This document shows positions 47,667 through 57,946 of a DNA stretch of 64,000 nt, in pieces. Position numbers and translations under genes: made by a program. Positions within the stretch are counted from its first letter, which is position 1; each line of letters opens with the position of its first letter. The DNA comes from Yersinia aldovae ATCC 35236. Its GTDB lineage: Bacteria; Pseudomonadota; Gammaproteobacteria; Enterobacterales; Enterobacteriaceae. The stretch spans positions 52,584-116,583 of the forward strand of contig NZ_ACCB01000010.1 in assembly GCF_000173735.1 (NCBI RefSeq), written 5' to 3'. The notes below the pieces were generated by a model that ran no database searches, had not been told where the DNA came from, and saw only the letters and a program-made list of their open reading frames with translations.

Positions 47667-47743
47667 GCACCCATAGCTCAGCTGGATAGAGTACTCGGCT
47701 ACGAACCGAGCGGTCGGAAGTTCGAATCTTCCTGGGTGCACCA
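47667..47743 (+). tRNA. tRNA-Arg (anticodon ACG), copy 1
   Basis: A 77-base tRNA with acceptor GCACCCA/TGGGTGC, anticodon loop CTACGAA and encoded CCA. Eight bases after tRNA-Ser. ACG is the A34 anticodon edited to inosine by TadA. Confidence 0.97.
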
Positions 47744-47802
47744 TATTTTGCAGTATGGTGAAATAGTCAAATGAACATCAGGTAGTGTCAAAGAATTAAA
47801 TT

Positions 47803-47879
47803 GCACCCATAGCTCAGCTGGATAGAGTACTCGGCTACGAACCGAGCGGTCGGAAGTTCGAATCTTCCTGGGTGCACCA
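47803..47879 (+). tRNA. tRNA-Arg (anticodon ACG), copy 2
   Basis: Same sequence over all 77 bases as the copies at 47667 and 47952; separated by a 59-base spacer from the first. Confidence 0.97.
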
Positions 47880-47951
47880 TCTTCTAGGTCATACATCTTG
47901 TTGTTAAGTTTCACTTTGTGAAACGCCCCCGTAAAATTAGAAATAAAAATC

Positions 47952-48028
47952 GCACCCATAGCTCAGCTGGATAGAGTACTCGGCTACGAACCGAGCGGTC
48001 GGAAGTTCGAATCTTCCTGGGTGCACCA
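47952..48028 (+). tRNA. tRNA-Arg (anticodon ACG), copy 3
   Basis: Identical third copy with encoded CCA; E. coli has four in the corresponding array (argVYZQ). The array ends here and the gap to yqaB holds no further tRNA. Confidence 0.97.
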
Positions 48029-48292
48029 TATTATGAAACCTCGCTACGGCGGGGTTTTCTGCTTTATGGCCTTTGCCTCTTTCTCCCTATCACCCCGCAA
48101 AAGCGAAATACCTGAATTCTGTTATCTTGCAATCAACACTTCAATTCATTGGTTTCTCCTATATCAAATAGCAACTTCATTTAGCCTTCCTTATTCTTTA
48201 TTCAGTAAATTCAATTGATTATACAATGAGCGACAATTTAGTTAGTTTGCGATAAAGTAGCTTTTCATTTTATTCATGGTCTTGGGGCTACG

Positions 48293-48859
48293 ATGTACGA
48301 TCGCTATGAGGGCCTGATTTTTGATATGGATGGCACCATTCTGGATACCGAGTCTACCCATCGGCAGGCATGGCGGCAGGTGCTAAAGCCTTACGGTATG
48401 CATTTTGATGAACAGGCGATGGTTGCGCTAAATGGTTCACCAACCTGGCAGATTGCGCATGTAATTATTACCAATCATCAATCAGATTTGGACCCACATT
48501 TTCTGGCAGCAGAGAAAACCGCATTGGTGAAAACGATGCTGTTGGACAATGTGAAGCCTCTGCCGCTCATAGACGTGGTGAAAGCCTATCATGGGCGTAA
48601 ACCTATGGCTGTAGGCACCGGAAGCGAACATGCTATGGCTGAGCTGCTTCTACGCCATCTAGGTCTGCGCAAGTATTTTGATGCTATCGTCGGTGCTGAT
48701 GATGTTACCCAACATAAGCCCGAACCCGAGACATTTTTACGTTGCGCGGCATTATTGGGCGTAAGAGCGGAACAATGTGTGGTCTTTGAAGATGCTGATT
48801 TTGGTATCGAGGCCGCGAGGCGAGCAAATATGGCGGCTGTTGATGTGCGTCTGCTGTGA
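48293..48859 (+). CDS. yqaB: HAD phosphatase YqaB (fructose-1-phosphate/6-phosphogluconate)
   Basis: A 188-residue HAD-superfamily phosphatase: FDMDGTILDTE (motif I nucleophile Asp), GTGSEHAM (motif II), KPEPETFL (motif III Lys) and VFEDADFGIEAA (motif IV). E. coli YqaB acts on fructose-1-phosphate. It is coupled to yqaA by a GTGA overlap and placed after the tRNA-Arg array as in E. coli. Confidence 0.92.
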   Translation: MYDRYEGLIFDMDGTILDTESTHRQAWRQVLKPYGMHFDEQAMVALNGSPTWQIAHVIITNHQSDLDPHFLAAEKTALVKTMLLDNVKPLPLIDVVKAYHGRKPMAVGTGSEHAMAELLLRHLGLRKYFDAIVGADDVTQHKPEPETFLRCAALLGVRAEQCVVFEDADFGIEAARRANMAAVDVRLL

Positions 48860-49284
48860 GTAGCACGCTGGCTGTTGCTTCATTATTTGGCAGCAGCTTT
48901 CTCAGTGCGACGCTCTTACCGGGAAGTTCTGAAATTCTATTAGTCACCCTATTAACGGCAAGCAGTGCGCCGGCTATTATGCTGGTGTTATCTGCCACTG
49001 TCGGAAATACCTTGGGGGGGCTAACAAATATTGTTATAGGCCGTTTATTACCGGAACTAAAGTCACAGCGTGGGATGAGCACAGCACTTGGCTGGCTCCA
49101 GCGCTTTGGCCCGGCGGCTCTGTTATTGAGCTGGCTACCGATAGTAGGCGATTTGATGTGTGTGTTGGCAGGCTGGTTGCGAATGCCCTGGGGTCTTGTG
49201 GTTTTTTTTCTGTGTCTGGGAAAAGCGTTGCGTTATATCGTGTTAACGGTAATTACGTTACAAGGAATCGCCTGGTGGCAGTAA
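48856..49284 (+). CDS. yqaA: DedA-like membrane protein YqaA
   Basis: A 142-residue inner-membrane protein of the SNARE-associated/DedA-like family, with three to four hydrophobic segments and the GNTLGGLTNIVIGR and VGDLMCVLAGW blocks. The start is GTG overlapping the yqaB stop. Function unknown; the family is linked to lipid flipping. Confidence 0.88.
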   Translation: MSSTLAVASLFGSSFLSATLLPGSSEILLVTLLTASSAPAIMLVLSATVGNTLGGLTNIVIGRLLPELKSQRGMSTALGWLQRFGPAALLLSWLPIVGDLMCVLAGWLRMPWGLVVFFLCLGKALRYIVLTVITLQGIAWWQ

Positions 49285-49366
49285 AGCGTGTGACAAACTT
49301 ACGTAGTCACATCTATGCAGTTTCAGTATGCTGGCGAGTTATGGTTTTCAAGAGCGGGAGGTCGAT

Positions 49367-50926
49367 TTGATCCCGGATGTATCACACGCGCTGACTTGGC
49401 TGGAAGCGCACCCTAAAGCCCTGAAAGGGATCCGCCGCGGTATCGAGCGGGAAACATTGAGAGTGACTGCCGATGGCCAATTAGCCTCGACGGGCCACCC
49501 GGAGTCATTGGGTGCTGCCCTGACACACCAATGGATTACCACTGATTTTGCTGAGGCACTGCTGGAATTTATTACTCCGGTGGATGGTGATATTGACCAT
49601 TTACTGACTTTCTTACGTGATATTCACCGTTACACTGCACGTAAGCTGGGTGATGAACGCATGTGGCCACTGAGTATGCCTTGCTTTATTGGGGCCGAGC
49701 AGGATATTGAGCTGGCTAAATATGGCTCTTCTAACATTGGTCGCTTCAAGACACTTTACCGTGAGGGCTTAAAAAACCGTTACGGTGCGTTGATGCAAAC
49801 TATTTCCGGTGTGCACTATAACTTCTCTTTGCCGCTGGAATTTTGGCAGGCATGGGCCGGTGTTACCGATGAGAAAAGTGGCAAAGAAGAGATATCAGCG
49901 GGTTATTTCCGCCTGATCCGCAATTATTATCGCTTTGGCTGGGTTATTCCTTATCTGTTCGGTGCTTCCCCGGCGATTTGCTCATCATTCCTGCAAGGGC
50001 GTGAAACCGCATTACCGTTTGAACGTAATGATGAAGGGATGTGTTATTTACCGTATGCGACGTCATTGCGCCTCAGTGATCTCGGTTATACCAATAAATC
50101 ACAAAGCAATTTGGGTATCACGTTTAATGACCTGCATACCTATGTCGATGGGCTGAAGCGTGCGATCCACACGCCATCAGAAGAATATGCAGCGTTGGGG
50201 CTAAAAGACGGTGAGCGCCATCTGCAACTGAATACCAATGTATTGCAGATTGAGAATGAGCTGTACGCCCCTATCCGACCTAAGCGGGTTACCCGTGCTG
50301 GCGAATCCCCATCTGATGCTTTGTTGCGTGGCGGTATTGAATATATTGAAGTCCGTTCCTTGGATATCAATCCATTCTCACCGATTGGTGTGGATGCGGT
50401 ACAAGCGCGCTTCCTCGATCTGTTCTTGATCTGGTGTGTGCTGGCGGATGCGCCTGAAATGAGCAGTGATGAGCTGCTGTGTACCCGTAAGAACTGGAAT
50501 CGGGTCATCTTGGAAGGACGTAAACCGGGGCAGACTATCGGCCAGGGATGTAACGATACCCGAGAGCCGTTACAACAGGTCGGAAAAGATCTGTTTGCCG
50601 ATTTGCGCCGGGTTGCAGAAGTCTTGGATGGCAAAAATAGCACTGAATATCAACAGGTTTGTGATGAGCTTGTGGCATATTTTGATGATCCGAGCCTGAC
50701 GTTCTCTGCACGAATTCTGCAAACGATGAAAGAAGGCGGTATTGGCGGTGTTGGCCTTGAGTTAGCGGAGCGCTACAGGGAAATGCTGCAAAGTGAACCG
50801 TTGGAATTACTAACTGAGGAGCAATTATCCGAAGAGGGGACTGCTTCTTGGCTGCGTCAACGTGAGCTGGAACTTAAAGATAAGCTAAGCTTTGAAGAGT
50901 ATTTGGTGCTTCACGGCGGTCAGTAA
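49367..50926 (+). CDS. gshA: Glutamate-cysteine ligase
   Basis: A 519-residue enzyme making gamma-glutamylcysteine, the first step of glutathione synthesis. The start is TTG at 49367, after GGGAGG, giving (M)[15 protein letters not shown] as in E. coli GshA, which also uses TTG. The blocks [20 protein letters not shown] and [10 protein letters not shown] are intact. A small GGCCACA hairpin follows at 50935-50952. Confidence 0.97.
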   Translation: MIPDVSHALTWLEAHPKALKGIRRGIERETLRVTADGQLASTGHPESLGAALTHQWITTDFAEALLEFITPVDGDIDHLLTFLRDIHRYTARKLGDERMWPLSMPCFIGAEQDIELAKYGSSNIGRFKTLYREGLKNRYGALMQTISGVHYNFSLPLEFWQAWAGVTDEKSGKEEISAGYFRLIRNYYRFGWVIPYLFGASPAICSSFLQGRETALPFERNDEGMCYLPYATSLRLSDLGYTNKSQSNLGITFNDLHTYVDGLKRAIHTPSEEYAALGLKDGERHLQLNTNVLQIENELYAPIRPKRVTRAGESPSDALLRGGIEYIEVRSLDINPFSPIGVDAVQARFLDLFLIWCVLADAPEMSSDELLCTRKNWNRVILEGRKPGQTIGQGCNDTREPLQQVGKDLFADLRRVAEVLDGKNSTEYQQVCDELVAYFDDPSLTFSARILQTMKEGGIGGVGLELAERYREMLQSEPLELLTEEQLSEEGTASWLRQRELELKDKLSFEEYLVLHGGQ

Positions 50927-50934
50927 AAAGAAAA

Positions 50935-50952
50935 GGCCACATTACTGTGGCC
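50935..50952. terminator. Small hairpin after gshA
   Basis: GGCCACA and TGTGGCC with a four-base TTAC loop, A-rich on the left. The T run needed for rightward termination is missing, so it may not end transcription. Confidence 0.4.
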
Positions 50953-51092
50953 AAATTAACATCTCTGATAACAGGGATGATGATAACAAATGCGCGTCTT
51001 TCACCTATTAAGACGTTCAGTATTCGAAAAAGTTTCACGGGTTGCGAAAAAAGATCAGATAAAAAATTATTTTTTTATGAGGAGGCGACTAA

Positions 51093-51608
51093 ATGCCATT
51101 ATTGGATAGCTTTACCGTAGACCATACCATCATGGAGGCGCCGGCTGTACGTGTTGCTAAGACGATGAAAACGCCTCATGGTGACGAGATAACGGTATTT
51201 GATTTACGCTTCTGTAAACCGAATATAGACGTGTTGCCAGAGAAAGGAATTCATACGCTGGAACATCTGTTTGCCGGTTTTATGCGTGACCACCTCAATG
51301 GTAATGGTGTGGAAATTATTGATATCTCGCCGATGGGATGCCGAACGGGTTTCTACATGAGCTTGATTGGTACGCCAGATGAGCAACGTGTCGCAGATGC
51401 CTGGAAAGCGGCAATGGCTGATGTGTTGCAGGTAACCGACCAGCGGAAAATCCCTGAGCTGAATGAGTATCAGTGTGGCACTTATCATATGCATTCGTTG
51501 GAAGAAGCGCAGGTGATTGCCAAAAGGATTATTGACCAAGGTGTGGGTATTAACGACAGTAAAAAACTGGCGCTATCGGAAACAAAACTGGCTGAGCTAC
51601 ATATCTAG
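51093..51608 (+). CDS. luxS: S-ribosylhomocysteine lyase (AI-2 synthase)
   Basis: A 171-residue metalloenzyme which splits S-ribosylhomocysteine into homocysteine and DPD, the precursor of autoinducer 2. Metal ligands His54 and His58 in HTLEHL (with Glu57) and the Cys in [10 protein letters not shown] are all present. GGAGGCG precedes the start. Strong terminator at 51627. Confidence 0.98.
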   Translation: MPLLDSFTVDHTIMEAPAVRVAKTMKTPHGDEITVFDLRFCKPNIDVLPEKGIHTLEHLFAGFMRDHLNGNGVEIIDISPMGCRTGFYMSLIGTPDEQRVADAWKAAMADVLQVTDQRKIPELNEYQCGTYHMHSLEEAQVIAKRIIDQGVGINDSKKLALSETKLAELHI

Positions 51609-51626
51609 TTTTGGAAAGAGAAATGC

Positions 51627-51655
51627 AAAAAAGACGCTGATAAGGCGTCTTTTTT
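51627..51655 (+). terminator. luxS terminator
   Basis: AAAAAAGACGC pairs with GCGTCTTTTTT around TGATAAG; works in both directions towards the convergent yfjD. Confidence 0.88.
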
Positions 51656-51684
51656 ATTCGTCCAGCAAAGTGTGTGGCTGGTGA

Positions 51685-52962
51685 TTATTCAGAATTATTA
51701 CCGTTAGCCATCGGTTTTACCCGCACCTGCTTAATCATATTGTCTTGAACATCCAGTACATCAATAATGTAACTGCCTATCCGCACCTGAGCGTGTACTT
51801 GCGGGATTTCTTCGAGTTCTTCCAGTAACATGCCGTTGATAGTACGGGCATCAATAGGTAGCGACCAATTGAACGCTTTATTCAGTTCCCGCACACTGGC
51901 ACTCCCATCAATGAGTACCGAACCATCACTCTGTGGATTGACCTCTTCTGCCAGACTAGGAGACATGGAGGTGGTGAAGTCACCGACGATCTCTTCCAAA
52001 ATATCCTCAACGGTAACTAACCCTTGAATATCACCATATTCATCGACAATCATGCCAACTTTTTCTTTATTCCGTTGGAATTTAACCAACTGAACATTCA
52101 GAGGCGTGCCCTCGGGAATAAAGTAGATTTCATCCGCTGCCCGCAACAGGTTCTCTTTATTGAATTCCTTTTTCTCGGTCATGAGCCGATAAGCTTCTCG
52201 TACGCGCAGCATCCCGATGGCATCGTCCAGTGATTGGCGATATAACACGATGCGGCCATGAGGTGAGTGCGTCAGTTGCCGCATAATAGACTTCCAATCA
52301 TCACTGATATCAATGCCGACAACTTCATTGCGTGGCACCATGATGTCGCTAACCGTCACTTTTTCCAGGTCCAGTACCGATATCAGCATGTCCTGATTAC
52401 GACGGGATATTTGTGAGTGTGATTCATTCACAATACTGCGCAATTCGTCTTTGCTAACCGCATCACTGCTGTGCACATTCCCTCTAATACCACATAGACG
52501 CATCAGTATCCGCGTGATGGTATTGAGCAACCACACCAGTGGCATCATGATTTTTTGTAACGGAGCCAGCAAAACGCTGCTGGGGAAGGCGACGCGCTCA
52601 GGATAAAGGGCGGCAATTGTTTTTGGCATCACTTCAGCAAAAATAAGCACCACAAAAGTTAATACGCCGGTGGCTATGGCGACCCCGGCATTGCCATATA
52701 AGCGGATACCGACAATTGTTGCCAATGCTGAAGCCAGAATATTGACCAGATTATTGCCAATTAATACCAGGCTTATTAGGCGATCGGGGCGGCGTAGTAG
52801 CTTTTCAACCCGGCGAGCGGCTCGATTACCTTGTTTTGAGAGATGTCGCAGACGATAACGGTTAAGTGTCATCATGCCGGTTTCGGAAGCAGAAAAATAC
52901 GCCGAAACCACGACCATAATGACCAGAATGATGATCAGCGTGCTAGTTGATACGTGATCCAA
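51685..52962 (-). CDS. yfjD: CNNM/CBS-domain membrane protein (CorB/YfjD type)
   Basis: A 425-residue protein with an N-terminal CNNM (DUF21) membrane domain (about 8-185), a pair of CBS domains (about 205-330; VSDIMVPRNEVVGID and VGMIVDEYGDIQGLVTVEDILEEIVGD) and a C-terminal CorC/HlyC transporter-associated domain. The family is tied to Mg2+/Co2+ efflux. The start is TTG with AAGGA eight bases upstream. Upstream on the same strand is ypjD. Confidence 0.92.
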   Translation of the reverse strand: MDHVSTSTLIIILVIMVVVSAYFSASETGMMTLNRYRLRHLSKQGNRAARRVEKLLRRPDRLISLVLIGNNLVNILASALATIVGIRLYGNAGVAIATGVLTFVVLIFAEVMPKTIAALYPERVAFPSSVLLAPLQKIMMPLVWLLNTITRILMRLCGIRGNVHSSDAVSKDELRSIVNESHSQISRRNQDMLISVLDLEKVTVSDIMVPRNEVVGIDISDDWKSIMRQLTHSPHGRIVLYRQSLDDAIGMLRVREAYRLMTEKKEFNKENLLRAADEIYFIPEGTPLNVQLVKFQRNKEKVGMIVDEYGDIQGLVTVEDILEEIVGDFTTSMSPSLAEEVNPQSDGSVLIDGSASVRELNKAFNWSLPIDARTINGMLLEELEEIPQVHAQVRIGSYIIDVLDVQDNMIKQVRVKPMANGNNSE

Positions 52963-53060
52963 CGCAGTGTTCCTTATTACGGTGAGGACCTTGCCAGTTC
53001 AACAGGCCATGAGCTAGTGGCTGTGGCCGGGGTAACTAACGATGGCATCTGTTACATGTA

Positions 53061-53852
53061 TCAGCTAACCATGATTTCCTGAACCAAACGGCTACCAAAA
53101 TAAGCCAGCGTAAGCAGAAATGCGCCAGCAAAACTAAACCAAATAACCCTGCGCCCGCGCCAGCCTTCGTGATAATGGCCCCATAATAAAACAATATAGA
53201 CAAACCAGGCCATGATCGATAACACCGCTTTATGGACATTTTCTTTACTGAATATATTGTCCATATAAAGTAAACCGGTACATAACGTCAGTGTTAGCAA
53301 TACCACCCCAATCTGGGTGATATGAAACATCTTACGCTCAATACTCATTAATGGCGGCATGTCAGCATTAAATGTCAGTTTTTTATTCTTTAACTGATAG
53401 TCGAGCCAGGCTAACTGCAACGCGTAGAGAGCTGCGATGATAAGTGTTGCATAGGCAAACAGCGCCAATCCAATGTGAACAAATATCTCGGGGCTGGCTT
53501 CCAAATGGGTAATAAACTCACCGGGTAGCAAGCTGGCCAGTGCCAAATTAATCATAGCGAAGCTATAAACAATGGGCAGCAAGAACCAGCCACGTCCCCG
53601 TGAGGCGACAATGGTCATGATAGTGCAGATCATTAGCCCAACGATTGAGCCGATATTCAATAACGTCAGATTTTGTCCGCCGCCGACATCAAAAATCTGA
53701 TGTTTTAGGGCAATAGCATGGCACACTAGCGCCACGACGGCAGAAACCAGCGCTAATCGCCGGTAAGCACTGTTTTTCTGCACCAGACTTGGGATAATCA
53801 ACCCCAGACTGAGTGAATAAGCGATCAAAGCCAAAATGGAGAACACAGGCAT
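53061..53852 (-). CDS. ypjD: CcsA/CcmC-like membrane protein YpjD
   Basis: A 263-residue inner-membrane protein with eight hydrophobic segments, of the cytochrome c assembly (CcsA) superfamily; histidines in HIGLALFAYATLI and LLWGHYHEGWRGRR are in the family positions for haem contact. In E. coli it lies in the same order between yfjD and ffh. Actual role unknown. Confidence 0.9.
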   Translation of the reverse strand: MPVFSILALIAYSLSLGLIIPSLVQKNSAYRRLALVSAVVALVCHAIALKHQIFDVGGGQNLTLLNIGSIVGLMICTIMTIVASRGRGWFLLPIVYSFAMINLALASLLPGEFITHLEASPEIFVHIGLALFAYATLIIAALYALQLAWLDYQLKNKKLTFNADMPPLMSIERKMFHITQIGVVLLTLTLCTGLLYMDNIFSKENVHKAVLSIMAWFVYIVLLWGHYHEGWRGRRVIWFSFAGAFLLTLAYFGSRLVQEIMVS

Positions 53853-54018
53853 AGCGGTATATTAAGCATCGGCTAAGTGAATTAGATAGCCAGTATAGCG
53901 TTGAGCGCGTTCCTCTCCAACCGTTCTCAGACTTGAGGGCAGAGATCGTTTAAGCTTCGTGTTATAATCCCCCCATTGTGTCGCCAGAGCGGCCTGTTTC
54001 CACGTTGAGTATGAGACG

Positions 54019-55380
54019 ATGTTTGAGAACTTAACTGATCGATTATCGCGCACACTGCGCAATATCAGCGGCCGTGGCCGGCTGACAGAAGAAAATATTA
54101 AAGAAACGCTGCGTGAAGTGCGCATGGCGTTACTGGAAGCTGACGTGGCTCTGCCGGTGGTTCGTGACTTTATAAACCGGGTAAAAGAGCGTGCTGTCGG
54201 GCATGAGGTGAATAAAAGCCTCACGCCAGGGCAGGAATTCGTCAAAATCGTTAAAAATGAACTTATCGCCGCGATGGGCGAGGTCAATAACGAACTGAAT
54301 CTGGCCGCCCAACCGCCAGCCGTGGTGTTAATGGCTGGTCTGCAAGGTGCGGGTAAAACCACCAGTGTGGCCAAGCTGGGTAAGTTCCTTAAAGAAAAAC
54401 AGAAGAAAAAAGTGCTGGTTGTTTCCGCTGACGTGTATCGCCCTGCGGCGATTAAGCAGTTGGAAACCCTGGCTGAGGGTGTTGGCATTGATTTCTTCCC
54501 GTCTGATGCACAGGAAAAACCGATTGATATCGTCAATCGTGCCCTGCAACAGGCAAAACTTAAGTTTTATGATGTTCTGATTGTCGATACCGCCGGTCGT
54601 TTGCACGTCGATGAAGCGATGATGGACGAGATCAAACAGATTCATGCCGCGATTAACCCGGTTGAAACTCTGTTTGTCGTGGATGCCATGACCGGTCAGG
54701 ATGCGGCTAACACAGCGAAAGCATTTAATGAAGCACTGCCGCTCACCGGCGTGGTGTTGACCAAAGTTGACGGTGATGCCCGTGGTGGTGCTGCGCTGTC
54801 GATTCGTCATATTACTGGCAAGCCGATTAAATTCCTCGGTGTCGGTGAAAAGTCAGATGCGCTTGAACCTTTCCACCCCGATCGTGTGGCTTCACGTATT
54901 CTGGGGATGGGCGATGTACTCTCCCTGATTGAAGATATCGAAAGCAAAGTTGACCGTGCGCAAGCGGAAAAACTGGCCACCAAGCTGAAAAAAGGTGATG
55001 GCTTTGATCTCAATGACTTCTTGGATCAACTAAAGCAAATGCGCAATATGGGCGGTATGGCCAGCATGTTAAGTAAAATGCCGGGTGCGGGCCAGTTGCC
55101 AGATAACGTGAAATCGCAGATGGATGATAAAGTGACCGTGCGGATGGAGGCCATCATCAACTCGATGACGCCGAAAGAGCGCGCCAAGCCAGAAATCATC
55201 AAAGGTTCACGTAAGCGCCGTATTGCCACTGGTTCTGGTGTGCAAGTGCAGGATGTTAACCGCTTGCTCAAGCAGTTTGATGACATGCAGCGCATGATGA
55301 AGAAAATGAAAAATGGCGGCCTGGCCAAAATGATGCGTGGCATGAAAGGTATGATGCCACCGGGTTTCCCAGGGCGCTAA
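54019..55380 (+). CDS. ffh: Signal recognition particle protein Ffh
   Basis: A 453-residue SRP GTPase. The N domain (1-90), G domain with GLQGAGKTT and DTAGR, TKVDGDARGG, and the Met-rich M domain (about 300-453; MLSKMPGAG, MKKMKNGGLAKMMRGMKGMMPPG) which binds signal peptides and 4.5S RNA are all intact. It is followed by the rpsP operon. Confidence 0.98.
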   Translation: MFENLTDRLSRTLRNISGRGRLTEENIKETLREVRMALLEADVALPVVRDFINRVKERAVGHEVNKSLTPGQEFVKIVKNELIAAMGEVNNELNLAAQPPAVVLMAGLQGAGKTTSVAKLGKFLKEKQKKKVLVVSADVYRPAAIKQLETLAEGVGIDFFPSDAQEKPIDIVNRALQQAKLKFYDVLIVDTAGRLHVDEAMMDEIKQIHAAINPVETLFVVDAMTGQDAANTAKAFNEALPLTGVVLTKVDGDARGGAALSIRHITGKPIKFLGVGEKSDALEPFHPDRVASRILGMGDVLSLIEDIESKVDRAQAEKLATKLKKGDGFDLNDFLDQLKQMRNMGGMASMLSKMPGAGQLPDNVKSQMDDKVTVRMEAIINSMTPKERAKPEIIKGSRKRRIATGSGVQVQDVNRLLKQFDDMQRMMKKMKNGGLAKMMRGMKGMMPPGFPGR

Positions 55381-55550
55381 ACATCATTTTACGCAGTGGT
55401 GCTAACCGGCGTATGATGAGCAAAGATTTCCCGCTGAAAATGGCGGTAAACGAAGAAAATTGTACTCATTCCAAAGTGAGCGCATAGGAATCTACGCTTT
55501 AGATTGCTTTTTGCGCCAAAATGAGTAAAATTTTCGGGCTTTTTATATTG

Positions 55551-55589
55551 CAACTGGACCCCGTTCCCCGATGGGGTCCAGTTGTTTTA
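55551..55589 (+). terminator. Leader hairpin of the rpsP operon (possible attenuator)
   Basis: A perfect 12-bp stem (CAACTGGACCCC 55551-55562, GGGGTCCAGTTG 55573-55584) followed by TTTTA lies 19-57 bases before rpsP. It may end ffh transcripts, attenuate the ribosomal operon, or both. Confidence 0.7.
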
Positions 55590-55607
55590 TTAACTAATGA
55601 GGATGTT

Positions 55608-55856
55608 ATGGTAACAATTCGTTTGGCTCGTGGCGGCGCTAAAAAGCGTCCGTTCTATCAAGTAGTAGTGACTGACAGCCGTAATGCTCGTGACGGCCGT
55701 TTCATCGAACGTGTAGGCTTCTTTAACCCGATCGCATCTGGTCAGGCTGAAGCTCTGCGTTTGGACCTGGATCGTATCAACCATTGGGTTGGCCTGGGTG
55801 CAACAGTTTCTGATCGCGTATCTGCGCTGATCAAAGACGCTAAGAAAGCAGCTTAA
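55608..55856 (+). CDS. rpsP: Ribosomal protein S16
   Basis: An 82-residue small-subunit protein, start [18 protein letters not shown] at 55608 after GAGGATG; a frame open further left over the leader hairpin is not coding. First gene of rpsP-rimM-trmD-rplS. Confidence 0.98.
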   Translation: MVTIRLARGGAKKRPFYQVVVTDSRNARDGRFIERVGFFNPIASGQAEALRLDLDRINHWVGLGATVSDRVSALIKDAKKAA

Positions 55857-55879
55857 TCTGTCGCGGTGGTGGTTATTTT

Positions 55880-56428
55880 ATGAGCAAGCAACTCAATCCA
55901 GTGGTTCCCGAACAGCCGATTGTTCTCGGTAAAATGGGTTCAACTTACGGCATTCGCGGTTGGCTCAGAGTATTTTCATCCACCGAGAACGCCGAAAGCA
56001 TTTTTGATTACCAGCCGTGGTTTATCCAGCAGGGTGGTAAGTGGCAGCATGTCGAGTTGGAAGACTGGAAGCGCCACAGTCAAGATCTGATCATCAAAGT
56101 TAAAGATGTTGACGATCGGGATGCCGCGAATTTACTGACTAATTGCGAGATTATCGTAGATTCCAAGCAACTACCCACACTAGAAGAGGATGATTACTAC
56201 TGGAAAGACCTTATGGGTTGTCAGGTAGTAACAACCACGGGTTACGAACTGGGCAAAATCATCGATATGATGGAAACCGGTTCTAACGATGTGATGGTAG
56301 TGAAGGCAAACCTGAAAGATGCATTCGGTATGAAGGAGCGGTTGGTCCCGTTTCTTCATGGGCAGGTTATCAAGAAAGTCGATCTCACTGCTCAACGTGT
56401 TGAAGTAGATTGGGATCCTGGTTTTTGA
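55880..56428 (+). CDS. rimM: Ribosome maturation factor RimM
   Basis: A 182-residue 30S assembly factor which binds S19; N-terminal [16 protein letters not shown] and the PRC-barrel region [13 protein letters not shown] are typical. Sits 23 bases after rpsP. Confidence 0.97.
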   Translation: MSKQLNPVVPEQPIVLGKMGSTYGIRGWLRVFSSTENAESIFDYQPWFIQQGGKWQHVELEDWKRHSQDLIIKVKDVDDRDAANLLTNCEIIVDSKQLPTLEEDDYYWKDLMGCQVVTTTGYELGKIIDMMETGSNDVMVVKANLKDAFGMKERLVPFLHGQVIKKVDLTAQRVEVDWDPGF

Positions 56429-56466
56429 CCTCCGAATTAAACGGCAAAAATGAGTGGAACAAAACA

Positions 56467-57207
56467 ATGTGGATTGGTGTTATTAGCCTGTTTCCCGAGA
56501 TGTTCCGCGCAATAACCGATTACGGGGTGACTGGCCGGGCAGTAAAGAATGGCCTGCTGAGCGTGCAGTGTTGGAGTCCTCGTGACTTTACCTACGATCG
56601 GCATCGTACCGTGGATGACCGCCCATATGGTGGCGGCCCGGGGATGTTGATGATGGTGCAACCGCTAAGGGAAGCCATCCATGCAGCAAAAGCAGCGGCA
56701 GGCGAGGGAGCAAAGGTGATTTATCTGTCACCTCAAGGGCGCAAACTGGACCAACAGGGTGTTTGCGAACTGGCTACCAATCAGAAGATGATTCTGGTGT
56801 GTGGTCGGTACGAAGGCGTTGATGAGCGCGTAATCAAAACCGAAATTGATGAAGAATGGTCAATTGGTGATTACGTTCTCAGCGGTGGCGAGCTGCCAGC
56901 AATGACGCTGATAGATTCAGTCTCCCGGTTTATTCCGGGTGTACTAGGTCATCAGGCTTCGGCGGAGGAAGATTCCTTTGTTGATGGATTGCTGGATTGC
57001 CCACACTACACTCGTCCTGAGGTGTTAGCAGGGATGGAAGTACCGCCAGTCTTGCTGTCGGGTAACCATGCCGAGATTCGTCGCTGGCGCTTAAAGCAGT
57101 CGCTGGGCCGTACCTGGCTTAGAAGACCTGAACTTCTGGAAAGCCTAGCTCTGACTGACGAGCAAATGGTGTTGCTGGCTGAGTTCCAACGGGAACACAA
57201 GCCCTGA
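56467..57207 (+). CDS. trmD: tRNA (guanine-N1-)-methyltransferase TrmD
   Basis: A 246-residue SPOUT enzyme forming m1G37 in tRNAs. Start [13 protein letters not shown] at 56467. The deep-knot SAM site is in [13 protein letters not shown] and [14 protein letters not shown]; the catalytic Asp is in [21 protein letters not shown]. Confidence 0.98.
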   Translation: MWIGVISLFPEMFRAITDYGVTGRAVKNGLLSVQCWSPRDFTYDRHRTVDDRPYGGGPGMLMMVQPLREAIHAAKAAAGEGAKVIYLSPQGRKLDQQGVCELATNQKMILVCGRYEGVDERVIKTEIDEEWSIGDYVLSGGELPAMTLIDSVSRFIPGVLGHQASAEEDSFVDGLLDCPHYTRPEVLAGMEVPPVLLSGNHAEIRRWRLKQSLGRTWLRRPELLESLALTDEQMVLLAEFQREHKP

Positions 57208-57272
57208 AGCAACAGAACTATGAAAGGAATGTTGTGCCGCGTGCCAACTTCCTGATATATCAGTTTACCTAG

Positions 57273-57644
<372 letters not shown>

Positions 57645-57682
57645 GGTACAGCTCAGGCTTCATCCAAAAGTTAATAGTTATG

Positions 57683-57714
57683 AAGGGGTTAGCCATGTGC
57701 TAACCCCTTTTTTT
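57683..57714 (+). terminator. rplS operon terminator
   Basis: AAGGGGTTAG and CTAACCCCTT pair around CCATGTG and run into TTTTTTT. Confidence 0.93.
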
Positions 57715-57719
57715 ATTCC

Positions 57720-57882
57720 TATACTCGTCATACTTCAAGCTGCATATGCGTTAGTTGCCTTCGCTGCGAGCCGCGTTCAAATCTGCTCCCAGCAGATTTG
57801 TCACCCCAGTCACTTACTCGTGCAAGCTCCAGGGGGTTTACTCCGTTGCTGCCTTTGTGCAACTCGAATTATTTAGGGTATA
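57720..57882. repeat. ERIC-type palindromic intergenic element
   Basis: About 163 bases bounded by TATA on both sides. The core CACCCCAGTCACTTACT ... CAAGCTCCAGGGGG is the ERIC core, and the edges CGTCATACTTCAAGCTGC and GTGCAACTCGAATTATTT are the paired ERIC ends. It is longer than a standard element (about 127), with an extra stretch around 57765-57800 that has its own small CTGCTCCCAGCAG hairpin. Confidence 0.75.
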
Positions 57883-57946
57883 GAAGATAAATAGAAGGGA
57901 TATCAGAGGGAATTAGCGTGGCATCACACCACGCTATAGATAATGA

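Noticed and set aside
47699..47959. 86-codon minus-strand frame through the tRNA array
   Set aside because: Its similarity to annotated short proteins arises only because it translates tRNA genes backwards.
53862..54536. 224-codon minus-strand frame overlapping ffh
   Set aside because: Ser/Arg-rich shadow of the conserved ffh gene; no ribosome site.
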